64,000 bases of DNA from Candidatus Kapaibacterium sp. (GCA_025455065.1 JALONG010000003.1:186001-250000); one strand, 5' to 3'; shown: positions 44,718-53,600, counted from the first letter of the stretch. Notes: a model not told the origin generated them from the letters alone. A program made the numbers and translations.

Positions 44718-45386
44718 CAAGGTAATTGGTGGGAAGTTCTTTATGGATACAAAACAAAAAGGTGATATAGCTGAACAAGCCGCAATTCTTGAAGCACTCA
44801 AGCGTGGTTGGAATGTTCTAAAACCAGTGGGAGACCGTCTTTCATACGACCTTGTGTACGAACAGTCTGGTTCTTTCATCAAAATTCAAGTCAAGTCTGC
44901 TTGGTTCGATACATCCAGAAAAAACTGGGTTATTGATACACGACGGACGAAGACGAATCGCCGTAGAATGATACGGGATTCCTATTCTCCAGATGATTTT
45001 GACTTTGCCTTGGTTTATATTGATGAACTCAATATTTTCTATATCTTTCCTGTATCTGTTTTTATCAGGTATGCTAGTGAAATTCACCTAGTTGAAACTG
45101 ATAAACGTCAGCGAAAACCACAGTCAGCACTGTATCGCAACGCATGGAACCTTCTCACAGAAAGGGCTGTACACAAAGAAATTTGTGTATGATTTTCTGT
45201 CAAACTCGGGGAAGCCGTTTGCTGGGTAATCCCGAGCCAAGTTCTTCAAAAAGACTGAAGAAAAGGTGTAGAGACTTAATGGCAGACATCTTCGGTATAG
45301 TCAATTTTTTTGACTATGCAAAGATGAAGAGAAAGTCCAGACCACAAACCGATGCAAGTCGGGCAACGAAAGTTGTAGATGGTACG
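44718..45386 (+). other. Group I self-splicing intron (669 nt) in tRNA-fMet
   Basis: The 5' exon ends in U and the intron ends in G, as group I introns require. Downstream of the intron ORF the core elements occur in order. P-like AACTCGGGGAAGCC lies near 45203-45216, Q-like AATCCCGAGCCAAG at 45228-45241, R-like GTGTAGAGACTTAA at 45266-45279 and S-like AAGAGAAAGTCC at 45327-45338. P7 can form between GACTT of R and AAGTC of S. A P8-like hairpin (ATAGTCA/TGACTAT) sits between them. A tentative guide sequence GGT (44728-44730) could pair with exon GCU, giving the U-G wobble at the splice site. The Q and R forms resemble subgroup IC3 tRNA introns. Confidence 0.88.
44743..45192 (+). CDS. Intron-encoded PD-(D/E)XK homing endonuclease (I-Ssp6803I-like)
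   Basis: The product has 149 residues and begins 25 bases inside the intron. It is of the short PD-(D/E)XK family found in tRNA group I introns (Pfam PDDEXK_5 type). KGDIAEQAAILEALKRGWNVLKP is the N-terminal helix with Glu11, YDLVYE gives Asp36 and IKIQVKSAW gives Gln49-x-Lys51 in place of the more usual Glu-x-Lys. A basic segment (RRTKTNRRRM) and the C-terminal RQRKPQSALYRNAWNLL complete the fold. Such enzymes cut the intron-less tRNA-fMet anticodon region and drive intron homing. The frame is intact with no stop or shift. Confidence 0.92.
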   Translation: MDTKQKGDIAEQAAILEALKRGWNVLKPVGDRLSYDLVYEQSGSFIKIQVKSAWFDTSRKNWVIDTRRTKTNRRRMIRDSYSPDDFDFALVYIDELNIFYIFPVSVFIRYASEIHLVETDKRQRKPQSALYRNAWNLLTERAVHKEICV

Positions 45387-45432
45387 CATAACCCAAAGGT
45401 TGTCGGTTCAAGTCCGGCCCTCGCTACAAAAC

Positions 45433-45470
45433 AAAAAGCCGCATAAAAACTGAGTTTGTGCGGCTTTTTT
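45433..45470 (+). terminator. Rho-independent terminator after tRNA-fMet
   Basis: AAAAAGCCGCA and TGCGGCTTTTTT pair around a ~16-base loop, ending in six T at 45465-45470, 7 bases past the tRNA 3' end. It may also serve the convergent alkyltransferase-like gene. Confidence 0.9.
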
Positions 45471-45478
45471 CGTTTTTT

Positions 45479-45859
45479 CTACTCCAACCCCGGCTTCCAA
45501 AGATGCTTTTCTAAATTTACTGCATCACCGATAAATTCTACTCCCTCAGCTTCTAAGAGTTCACGCATCAGTGTCGGCGTGGCAAAGTGGTGTTTGCCTG
45601 TCAGTTCACCGTTGCGGTTAATGACGCGGTGCGCGGGAACATCCGTCGCTCTGTGAGCGCTATCTACTGCGTTCATTGCCCACCCAACCATGCGCGACGA
45701 GGATTTTGAGCCGAGTGCTTCCGCGATATGTCCGTAAGTGGTTACGCGCCCGAAAGGGATTTGTCGGGCAATTTCATAGACGCGGTGAAAAAAATCCTGA
45801 TGTTTGTGAACTTTGCTTGTTACCGCGTCGAAGGGAAGTGCCGAGAGTTTTTTTGCCAT
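45479..45859 (-). CDS. Alkyltransferase-like protein (ATL, MGMT fold without the reactive Cys)
   Basis: The product has 126 residues. ATG 45859 follows GGAG. A TTG seven codons upstream is rejected. The fold matches the DNA-binding domain of O6-alkylguanine-DNA alkyltransferase: FFHRVYEIARQIPFGRVTTYGHIAEALGSKSSSRMVGWAMNA. The active-site PCHR is PAHR here (Ala76), so it cannot accept an alkyl group. ATL proteins bind alkylated bases and hand them to nucleotide excision repair. No uvr gene is adjacent. Confidence 0.92.
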   Translation of the reverse strand: MAKKLSALPFDAVTSKVHKHQDFFHRVYEIARQIPFGRVTTYGHIAEALGSKSSSRMVGWAMNAVDSAHRATDVPAHRVINRNGELTGKHHFATPTLMRELLEAEGVEFIGDAVNLEKHLWKPGLE

Positions 45860-45954
45860 TACCTGCTCCAAAAAATGCAATCAATCGGGGATTTTTGTGC
45901 AATTTGCGTATTCTTCACCGATTCACAAAATTTCTGTTTGACAACGGTCATTTC

Positions 45955-46806
45955 ATGATTACCAGATTTCATGCGCCTTTTCAGCCCTCATTGCCCAAAC
46001 GCATCGTTTGTTTAACCGAAGAAACCACCGAAACCTTGTATTTGCTTGGTGTGGATGACCTTATCGTCGGTATTTCCGGCTTTACAGTGCGCCCGAAAGA
46101 AGCACGAAAAACAAAGCCCAAAGTCAGCACGTATCTGGACGCAAACATAGACCAAATCTTGGCTTTGAAGCCCGACGTTGTCTTTGCTTGGTCGGATTTG
46201 CAGGCGGATATTTGTGCAGCACTCATGCGGGCTGGTGTGGAGGTGATTGGTTTTAATCATCGTTCAGTGGAAGGCATTTTATCTATGATTTTGCGCTTGG
46301 GAGCGCTTGTTGGCAAATCCGATGCGGCAGAAACGCTTGTCGGTAATTTACAACAACGGCTGAACAACGCTCAGGAACTTGCTTTAGCACGCTCACACAA
46401 ACCGCGCATTTACTTTGAAGAATGGTACGAACCGCTTATTTCGGGCATTTGTTGGGTGAGCGAACTCATTGAACTTTGCGGCGGCGTGGATATTTTTGCA
46501 GAAAACCGCGTTTATCCTGATGCTAAACGCCGCATCATTGCTGACCCGGCAGAGGTTATCCGCCGCAAGCCCGATATTATCATCGCTTCGTGGTGTGGAA
46601 AAATGTTTAAGCCGGAACGCCTTCGCGCAAGGGAAGGCTGGAATACCATTCCCGCAGTACAGCATAACCAACTTTTTGAAATCCCGTCGCCGATTATTCT
46701 CCAACCCGGTCCGGCTGCGCTGACCGAAGGTGTAGAGCGGCTTTGCGGCATTATTGACCAATGGGAACACGCACAAGACTTGAATGCAAGAGATTCCACA
46801 TTTTGA
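45955..46806 (+). CDS. BtuF-like periplasmic-binding-fold protein
   Basis: The product has 283 residues from ATG 45955. KRIVCLTEETTETLYLLGVDDLIVGISGFTVRP, YLDANIDQILALKPDVVFAWSDLQADICAALMRAGVEVIGF and RRKPDIIIASWCGKMFKPERLRAREGW follow the helical-backbone substrate-binding family of B12 and siderophore transporters. No signal peptide is visible and no permease or ATPase gene is adjacent, so it may be cytosolic or the transporter may lie elsewhere. Cobalamin as ligand is a family-based guess. Confidence 0.88.
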   Translation: MITRFHAPFQPSLPKRIVCLTEETTETLYLLGVDDLIVGISGFTVRPKEARKTKPKVSTYLDANIDQILALKPDVVFAWSDLQADICAALMRAGVEVIGFNHRSVEGILSMILRLGALVGKSDAAETLVGNLQQRLNNAQELALARSHKPRIYFEEWYEPLISGICWVSELIELCGGVDIFAENRVYPDAKRRIIADPAEVIRRKPDIIIASWCGKMFKPERLRAREGWNTIPAVQHNQLFEIPSPIILQPGPAALTEGVERLCGIIDQWEHAQDLNARDSTF

Positions 46807-46840
46807 TAACCACATTCATCATTCACAAAAAACACGCACT

Positions 46841-47281
46841 ATGACTATCGCACTCGGCTCAGACCATGCAGGATTTCGGTATAAATCCGCAATCGCTGAT
46901 TTTTTGCGCTCTTCGGGGCATATGGTGGAAGATTTCGGCACTCATTCGTTGGATTCGGTTGATTATCCCGATTTCGCGGCTGCGGTGGGCAGGGCAGTTG
47001 CGGAGAAGAAAGTGGAGTTTGGTGTGCTGGTCTGCGGAAGCGGCATCGGCGTTTCGATTACGGCGAATAAAGTTTCGGGTGTTCGTGCGGCGAACTGTCT
47101 CACCGTCGAAATGGCGCAATTAGCCCGTCAGCACAATAACGCGAATGTGGTAACGCTTGGTGAACGCCTCGTTTCCCTTGAAATGGCACAAGCCATCGTG
47201 GAAGCCTTTCTTTCAACGCCTTTTGAAGGTGGGCGACACGAAAAGCGTGTGGAAAAAATTCATGCTTTGACGGAGCGGTAG
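46841..47281 (+). CDS. rpiB: Ribose-5-phosphate isomerase B
   Basis: The product has 146 residues. It interconverts ribose-5-phosphate and ribulose-5-phosphate in the pentose phosphate pathway. The motifs are complete: IALGSDHAGFRYK (substrate phosphate and base), DYPDFA, catalytic Cys65 in GVLVCGSGIGVSITANK, and ARQHNNANVVTLGERL. It starts 34 bases after the BtuF-like gene. ATG 46841 is chosen from the conserved N-terminus. Confidence 0.96.
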   Translation: MTIALGSDHAGFRYKSAIADFLRSSGHMVEDFGTHSLDSVDYPDFAAAVGRAVAEKKVEFGVLVCGSGIGVSITANKVSGVRAANCLTVEMAQLARQHNNANVVTLGERLVSLEMAQAIVEAFLSTPFEGGRHEKRVEKIHALTER

Positions 47282-47315
47282 AATCGGCAGGGCAGAAAAA
47301 TCCTGCTGCTTGAAT

Positions 47316-47816
47316 CTATTTTCCTCTGTCAAAAAGTTTTTTCATCGCTTCAATTTCCGACCGCGAAACGTGTGTTGGTTTATCATTAACAGCAAGGCGT
47401 TTGTCTTGTGGTGATGATTTTCCGCCGGAGACCGAACTACGCGCCTCGCGCAAGAATGATTCGGATGATTTCACCGCGCAGCCGCTCAATTTCGCAAAAT
47501 TATGCACTTCGTTGTCGGAGGAAACAACGGTTGTCAAACGTGGTCGTTCCTCGCGCCGAACAAGGTCTTTGATGATTTCGTCGGCTTCTTGAAAGCGGCG
47601 TGTTTCGCGGATAACGACGTTGGTGAGAGGGCTTAAAACCGCAGCATTTACGCCATCGAAGACAATGGTGTACCGCACATCAGGACGCTTTTTCGCCAAG
47701 CCCTCGACCAAATACACCAGCGATTGCCGTGCTTCGGTGAGCGAAGCATCCATTTGACGCTTCATTGTTGCGTCTTTGTGCATGATGTTATGTGCATCTA
47801 AAATAATGTTTTGCAT
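47316..47816 (-). CDS. YacP-like NYN-domain protein (predicted RNase)
   Basis: The product has 166 residues. The N-terminus NIILDAHNIM carries the first acidic residue of the NYN/PIN-like fold. YTIVFDGV, FQEADEIIKDLVRRE and TTVVSSDNEVHNFAKLSG supply the other acidic positions. YacP/Rae1 homologues cut mRNA on the ribosome in Firmicutes. The C-terminal Ser/Gly-rich stretch (~125-145) is followed by a short helix. It is divergent from the pseudouridine synthase gene, with about 50 bases between starts. Confidence 0.88.
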   Translation of the reverse strand: MQNIILDAHNIMHKDATMKRQMDASLTEARQSLVYLVEGLAKKRPDVRYTIVFDGVNAAVLSPLTNVVIRETRRFQEADEIIKDLVRREERPRLTTVVSSDNEVHNFAKLSGCAVKSSESFLREARSSVSGGKSSPQDKRLAVNDKPTHVSRSEIEAMKKLFDRGK

Positions 47817-47865
47817 AGTTTTTTGGAGAAAGCAATGGTACTTTCTTCATACACGCAAAGAGCCG

Positions 47866-48438
47866 ATGATTATTGCTTTTTACAAACCCTACGGCGTGTT
47901 GTCGCAATTTACGGGCGACGGTTCGCCCAACAAAACACTTGCCGAGTTCGGTTTTCCGAAAGAAGTATATCCCGTAGGGCGCTTGGATGCTGATTCGGAA
48001 GGATTGCTCCTTTTGTCCGACGAATCTGATTCGGTAAAATTTCTCCTCGAACCGCGTTACGCACATCCGCGAGAGTATTGGGTGCAAGTGGAAGGAAATG
48101 TTGATACATCTGCTTTGCAGCGCCTTGAATCGGGTATATTGATTCGGGAGTACCGCACAAAACCCGCCAAAGCCTCGGTCTTAACTGATGATGCCGTAAA
48201 CGTGCTACCGCCCAGAGTGCCTCCAATACGTGTTCGCCAAACAATCCCCACATCATGGATTTCACTCGAACTCACCGAAGGGAAAAACCGCCAAGTGCGC
48301 CGCATGACAGCTGCTGTGGGCTTGCCGACGCTTCGTTTGGTGCGGGTACGGATTGGCAATTTTCGGCTTCCTTTTGTTGAAGCAGGGAAGTGGCGTGTTC
48401 TTTCTACGAAAGAGCGAAAACAAGTGTTGATGCGGTAA
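47866..48438 (+). CDS. Pseudouridine synthase, RsuA/RluE family
   Basis: The product has 190 residues. The start MIIAFYKPYGVLSQFT is the usual beginning of RluE-type enzymes without an S4 domain. The catalytic Asp lies in PVGRLDADSEGLLLLSD, with LEPRYAHPREYWVQVEG and LELTEGKNRQVRRMTAAVGLPTLRLVR following. Such enzymes isomerise one uridine in rRNA (23S U2457 for E. coli RluE). The target is not verified here. Confidence 0.95.
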   Translation: MIIAFYKPYGVLSQFTGDGSPNKTLAEFGFPKEVYPVGRLDADSEGLLLLSDESDSVKFLLEPRYAHPREYWVQVEGNVDTSALQRLESGILIREYRTKPAKASVLTDDAVNVLPPRVPPIRVRQTIPTSWISLELTEGKNRQVRRMTAAVGLPTLRLVRVRIGNFRLPFVEAGKWRVLSTKERKQVLMR

Positions 48439-48465
48439 ACGGCACAAATTATCGGCGCTTACCCC

Positions 48466-49515
48466 TTACCAAACATTCACTTCCGCGCTCAAAACCACGC
48501 CAAAACGCTCTTCCACATCACGCTGTATGCAGCGCGAAAGTTCGAGGATTTCCTCCCCCCGTGCTGTGCCGTGATTCACCAGCACTAGCGCCTGTTTATC
48601 ATGGACAGCCGCACCACTGCTTGGGTTCAGCCGTTTTCCTTTCCAGCCGCATTGCTCAATAAGCCACGCTGCCGGAAGTTTAACCGTGCTGTCGGAAACG
48701 GTATAGGACGGGGCTTCGGGGTATGTTTGCGTAATGGCGCGGTAAAGGGCAATCGGTACTTCGGGGTTTTTGAAAAAGCTGCCTGCATTGCCAATAAATG
48801 CCGGGTCGGGGAGTTTTGAACGGCGAATGGAACAAACCGCCTCGCGGACATGATAAATGCTGCGTTCTTGAGTAGTCAGTTCGGGAAAAAGCCGCGTTAT
48901 TTCTTGCTCCACAGCACCATATTCCGTGCGAAGGTGCTTTGATTCAGGATGTTTTCTGAGGCGCAAAATAACGGATGTGATGACAACTTGCTCTCGCAGT
49001 GCTTGTTTAAAAATGCTGTCTCGGTAGGCAAAAGCACATTCGGCGTTGCGTAAAACAAACGGTTCACCGCTGGAGCGCTTCAAACCTTTCACCGCAACGA
49101 CCGATTCGCGCAGTTCCACACCATACGCACCGATATTTTGCACCGGAGAGGCACCAACACTGCCCGGAATAAGCGAAAGATTCTCCATGCCGCCCCAGTC
49201 CTGTTCTACGGCGTACTGCACCCAATCGTCCCAGATTTCTCCGGCACTCACTTCCACTTCGATTGTTTCTTCCGCCTCACTCAACACTGTCATTCCACGT
49301 ATCCCGATGCCGATAACCAGCGCCGAAACGTCGCCCGTCAGCAAAATATTGCTCCCGCCGCCCAAAATCCGCACCTCAGCAAAACGCCGCGCTTCGGTGT
49401 GAAGAATCGTTTGCAACTCCTCGACCGTTTCTACCGTGCAGAATGCCCGTGCTGTTGCCTCAAGACCGAAAGAATTGTGCGCTTTGAGGGAATAATGTTG
49501 CTGTATTCTTGCCAT
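48466..49515 (-). CDS. murB: UDP-N-acetylenolpyruvoylglucosamine reductase
   Basis: The product has 349 residues, type I (E. coli-like) MurB. It reduces UDP-GlcNAc-enolpyruvate to UDP-MurNAc with FAD and NADPH in peptidoglycan synthesis. FAD-binding blocks VRILGGGSNILLT and IPGSVGASPVQNIGAYGVEL are clear. CAFAYRDSIFK is the substrate-binding loop, Ser246 in GNAGSFFKNP is the acid, and Glu345 in LSAEVNVW completes the site. It is not next to other mur genes. It lies downstream of the DUF3127 gene but is separated from it by a terminator. Confidence 0.96.
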   Translation of the reverse strand: MARIQQHYSLKAHNSFGLEATARAFCTVETVEELQTILHTEARRFAEVRILGGGSNILLTGDVSALVIGIGIRGMTVLSEAEETIEVEVSAGEIWDDWVQYAVEQDWGGMENLSLIPGSVGASPVQNIGAYGVELRESVVAVKGLKRSSGEPFVLRNAECAFAYRDSIFKQALREQVVITSVILRLRKHPESKHLRTEYGAVEQEITRLFPELTTQERSIYHVREAVCSIRRSKLPDPAFIGNAGSFFKNPEVPIALYRAITQTYPEAPSYTVSDSTVKLPAAWLIEQCGWKGKRLNPSSGAAVHDKQALVLVNHGTARGEEILELSRCIQRDVEERFGVVLSAEVNVW

Positions 49516-49537
49516 TTGTCGTTGTCCAAAAATTCAC

Positions 49538-49581
49538 CAAAAAAAACAGGAAACACCCTTGATTCCAAGAGGCTTCCTGTT
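49538..49581 (-). terminator. Rho-independent terminator of the DUF3127 gene
   Basis: Complementary arms near 49546-49554 and 49572-49581 (AACAGGAAAC with GCTTCCTGTT, one mismatch) are followed on the minus strand by seven or eight T. Confidence 0.78.
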
Positions 49582-49624
49582 AGGAAATGCAGTAATGACC
49601 GCGTTTGCGTACAATTCTTACGGC

Positions 49625-50005
49625 TTAGAACGGAATATCGTCATCATCCGGCGGCGGTGCATCACCCGAAGAAGATGCAGCAGCAGAGCGGCTTGGAGCG
49701 GATGATGATGACCCGGAACCACCATCAATTTTTTCCAACTTCCACGCGCCTAAATTGGTGAAATAGACCGTTGCGCCGTCGCGGGTTTTTCCTTCGCGTC
49801 CCGACAAACCAAAGACAACTTTGATTTTATCGCCTTTTTGGAAGGAATTGAGCGCCGAACATTTGTCTTGCGTTAATTGAAATTTCACAAATTGCGGATA
49901 GTTGCCATCTTCGATTTCTACGACAAATTCACGCTTGCGAAATTTTTCGGTTACTTGCTGCTCGTCAAAAATTACGTGCAATTTGCCGAATGCTTCATAC
50001 AACAT
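49625..50005 (-). CDS. DUF3127 protein with SSB-like acidic C-terminal tip
   Basis: The product has 126 residues. ATG 50005 follows GAAGGA. Residues ~1-90 form an OB-like beta domain of the DUF3127 family (EQQVTEKFRKREFVVEIEDGNYPQFVKFQLTQDKCSALNSFQKGDKIKVVFGLSGRE). A Ser/Ala-rich linker then leads to DDDDIPF at the very end. That tip is the same as the protein-docking tail of bacterial SSB, suggesting binding to repair or replication proteins. DNA binding is inferred. A TATTTTTG element (50063-50070, minus) may be the promoter. Confidence 0.9.
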   Translation of the reverse strand: MLYEAFGKLHVIFDEQQVTEKFRKREFVVEIEDGNYPQFVKFQLTQDKCSALNSFQKGDKIKVVFGLSGREGKTRDGATVYFTNLGAWKLEKIDGGSGSSSSAPSRSAAASSSGDAPPPDDDDIPF

Positions 50006-50140
50006 GGAAAATCCTTCGAGAGAGTTAAAACAAGAAAAAAGAAATAATTACCGTGCAATTCGCAAAAATACAAAAATTGTCGAAATTCGGTACACTAATT
50101 TGGTACACTTTCTTGCAAAAAGTTTTTGGGGAATCACCAA

Positions 50141-50551
50141 TCATTTACCCAAGCCCATTGCGCACAAAACGTCGTATTCTTCCTGCGTCAAAGCTACAAC
50201 CGACAGGCGCGATTGACGAACTAATCCGATATTTTGAAGCGCAGGGGTTGCTTTGATTGTTTCCAGCGAAACAGGTTGTTTGAAGGCTTTGTGTGGCTTC
50301 ACATCCACGCAAACCCACTGCTCATCATCACTTGTAGGGTCTTGGTATGCTGTGCGTGTTACGGTGGCGATGCCGACAATTTCTTTGCCGATGTTGCTGT
50401 GATAAAACAGCGCTTTATCACCCTTTTTCATCAGGCGCAAGTTGTTACGGGCTTGATAGTTGCGTACTCCGTCCCAAAATGTCGCACCGTCGCGGACAAA
50501 ATCTTCCCATGAATACACATCGGGTTCGGATTTGATGAGCCAATACTGCAT
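50141..50551 (-). CDS. EVE-domain protein (THYN1-like)
   Basis: The product has 136 residues. ATG 50551 puts the conserved start MQYWLIKSEPDVYSWEDF first. The EVE fold continues with WDGVRNYQARNNLRLMKKGDKALFYHSN and GIATVTRTAYQDPTSDD. EVE domains bind modified bases in DNA or RNA, and bacterial forms are widespread with unclear targets. Its start region slightly precedes the stop of the giant VWA/WD40 gene (50613), 61 bases away on the same strand. Confidence 0.92.
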   Translation of the reverse strand: MQYWLIKSEPDVYSWEDFVRDGATFWDGVRNYQARNNLRLMKKGDKALFYHSNIGKEIVGIATVTRTAYQDPTSDDEQWVCVDVKPHKAFKQPVSLETIKATPALQNIGLVRQSRLSVVALTQEEYDVLCAMGLGK

Positions 50552-50612
50552 GATTGCATAAAAAATGTGGTGAAAAGCGCTTACATACTTGCTCTTGGCA
50601 TAATTCCTTTGT

Positions 50613-53600
50613 TTACCGCACAGCATTTTCAATAACGATATTTACTGTCCGACAGTAAAAACGCCCTTCCGGTGTGGTGTTATCGTGCAAAAGCCCGTCG
50701 CTGCCGCGTCCATCAACCGTTGCATCAAGGCGACCAAGCATTGTTGCGGTTGCGGAGGCACGTTGCTTAGAAAGATTTTTGTTGATGGTGGAATTACCCG
50801 TGCGGTCGGTGAAACCCGTAATGCTGATGCGGGATTCAGGGCGAACCTGCTTCCGCACAATATCCAAAATCCCCGTATTTTGTTCTGTAACTTCGGCTTT
50901 GTTAAAGTCGAACAACAACAAACCAAAGGTGTTTACTTCTTTGTCGGCAAGTTTTGCAGCGCGTTTTTTTGCAATCGAAACAATTTCCAGTGGCAATGTG
51001 CCTGAAGCAGCCGTATTTGCGCCACTTTCGTCGTTCACCGTGAGTGTGTACTGCACAGGAACGGTAAGTTTGGGCGCAGTCGTGATTTCACGCTCAGTGT
51101 TCCATTCTATGCGGTCTTGAGGCTTGCCTGTGCCGCTCAAACTTTTCATCGTTTGCACTTGACGTTTCGATTTTGTGCCGATACTTTGCGAAACATTCAC
51201 ATTCCACGTTGTAAGCGGCACTTGCGAGAGGGCATTTGTCCGAAAGCGCACTACAGGCGGCACAACCGTCCGCAAGGTATCTTGCGTCGTAACAACGTTG
51301 ATAATTTCGGGCGTGGAAGGCACCAGCTCCACACGCCGATTTTCCGCAATTCCGTCGGGTGTTTGCTCATTCGAGAATTTTTCCGGCAGCGCCCTGTATT
51401 GCACCATTAAGCGGTCATCAGCAATGCCCCAAACGGTGTGTAAGTATTCCTTCACCGCGAGCGCCCGTGCTTCGGAAAGCCGCATATCGTCAGGCGCGGT
51501 GAGGCGTTGGAGAAGTGTTTGCTGTTGTGGTTGTGCTTCAATGCTTGCTTGTGTTGTAGCTGTGGCGCTTGTAGCAGTGCGGCTTTTGGGCTGTGCAGAT
51601 GTTGGTGTAGCTGCGATTGAACTTACCGCAAGTTTTTCTTTGGTTGTTTTACAACCGAGAATCGTTAGCTTTGATGCGGGATTCAGCGCCATTCTGCTTC
51701 CGATGATATTCAGCACATTGCGATAGACTTCCAATGTAGATTCTGCCGAAAGAATTTTTTCGTAGGGCTGCTTTGTTTCTTGAATACGGCGTACTTGCTC
51801 AGGCGAAAGGCGATTGTAGCGACGAGGAAGAGTAAATGAGCCGTTGTCGAAAAACACATAATTCAAAAGCGGGTGCATCGTTGTTGCAAGAAATTCTTCT
51901 ACGCGCAGTGTTTGAATCGGGTATTCGGTGCTGTCTTTTCGAGCGGGATTCGCATTGGGGCGCAGTCCGTAGGCTTGGATGTATGCGGAAATCGTCGAGC
52001 CGCCTGTGCCGTACAGTTGGATTGTTGCGGGGCTACCGAGACCTCTGTATCCTATAACTAATTGGCTTGATGTACGACCTGCACTCGTCGGCTTATACCG
52101 CAAGCGAAGCGACATCGTTCCTTGCGGATAAATAATTGTTGTCGTGTCCAATTTCAAATTGCCCAGCAAGCTAAAATCTGTCGTATTTGGTCCCTTGAAT
52201 GAAATTCCCGTGAGTATAAGCGGTTGGTAGCTAATGTTTTTCAACACTACCAGAAACGTATCGCGCTGCTGCTTAATTTTTACTTCTTCAAAATCAATGA
52301 TTTTATGCGGCAGAACCACAAGCGGCGAAGCGCCTGCTCCGGTAACATTCACAAACTGCACATCGGACTGAGACACAATACGAAGTTTCGCCGGACGGTC
52401 GCCCGTGCAGCAAGGTTTGAAGCGTACTTCAAGGTTTCGTGTGCCTTTCGGCGGAATAATGCACGGCGCACCGCCTGAAACGATACTGTAATCGGAAGCA
52501 TTATCGCCGAAAAAGGACATATCGTCAATGCGAAGCGGGGAATTATCGTTGTTGCGAATAAATGCGGTCACAATCGAATCTTTGATTTCGCCGCGCAGTT
52601 GCCGCCCCATGTCAATATCGCGCACGGTAAAGCGGGGTTGCGAAATCGAAAACGGTGCGGCGGACGTAACTTCCTGAACAGCGCTTGTGTCCGGCTCCCA
52701 CATAAGCGGACGGGATTGGAAACTGCTTCCCGCCGATACAGATGCGGTTGTGTTCATGCGCCAGAAAAAGACTTTTTTGTCCGTACCGACGGTGGCTGCA
52801 TATTGACTGTTGCGGGAAAAAGCAATATCGTAGATTTCTCCGGCATGACCGATTTGCGTGTTTTTGGTGGTGTTTTTCAAATTTTTCAGCCATTCTTCCG
52901 TGTTGTAGCCCGCTCCGCCCAGTGTTTGCACGGTTCTTCCTGTTTCAACGTCCCAAATTCTCGCCGTGTGGTCAGCGCTGACGCTGGCAAGCGCGGAGCC
53001 GTCAGGCGTAAAAGCGATTTTGCGAATGATGCCCAGATGACCGCGTAAATTCTGAATCCAACCGCCGTTGCGCCCGTTCCAAATTTTCACTGTACTGTCC
53101 GCACTGCACGTAACGATGCGGTTTCCGTCAGGGGAAAATACTCCTGCGAAGACGATATTTTTATGCCCTGAAAGCCGCTCCAATACTGTTCCTTTGCGCG
53201 TATCCCAAACGCGGGCTGTGCCGTCGGCGCTGGTGGTGAGGAGTTTCGTGCCGTCAGGGGAAAATGCAACGCTCAGAATGGCTTCTTGATGACCTTCCAA
53301 TCTGTAAAGCAAATCGCCCGTTTTTGTGTCCCATAGCATTGCCAAACTGTCCGCGCCGCCTGTGGCAATGAGCGTTCCGTCGGGGGAAAATGCCGCGTCG
53401 AATACTGCGCCGTTATGTTTGAAAGTGCGAATCGTTTCTGCACTTTCGGTGTACCAAAGTTTTGCCGTGCTGTCCCAACTTGCCGTCAGGACGCGGCTTG
53501 CGCCTGTTCGCTCCGGCGCAAATTGCAGCGCCGTTATCATGTCCGCATGGTCATAAAAGACATCCAGCAAATCGCCGGATTGCGCTTCCCAGATCCGTAC

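Larger units (their letters stand above)
44685..45426 (+). tRNA. Initiator tRNA-Met (CAU), interrupted by a group I intron
   Basis: The exons are 44685-44717 (positions 1-33) and 45387-45426 (positions 34-73). Joined they give a complete cloverleaf: acceptor CGCGAGG with CCTCGCT, leaving C1 opposite T72 unpaired as expected for an initiator. The D-arm is GAGC...GCTC, the anticodon stem TTGGG/CCCAA around CTCATAA, and the T-arm GTCGG-TTCAAGT-CCGGC. Three G-C pairs below the anticodon loop (GGG/CCC) are the other initiator hallmark. Discriminator A73 is present and CCA is not encoded. The break falls between U33 and C34, inside the anticodon loop. The exons show no lesions, so the gene should be functional once spliced. 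Confidence 0.93.

Noticed and set aside
44685-44722. Truncated tRNA pseudogene or attachment-site remnant
   Set aside because: The 3' half is present at 45387-45426, completes every stem exactly, and the DNA between has group I intron features. There is no integrase or element boundary.
45144-45446. A 100-codon open frame overlapping the intron core and the 3' tRNA exon
   Set aside because: It lies across the intron catalytic core and the tRNA, has no ribosome site, and its translation looks random. The structured RNA explains the conservation.
45479-45859. Functional O6-methylguanine-DNA methyltransferase
   Set aside because: The acceptor cysteine is replaced by alanine in the PCHR motif.
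45955-46806. Vitamin B12 transporter operon
   Set aside because: Only a binding-protein-like gene is present. There is no permease, ATPase or cobalamin riboswitch-like element nearby.
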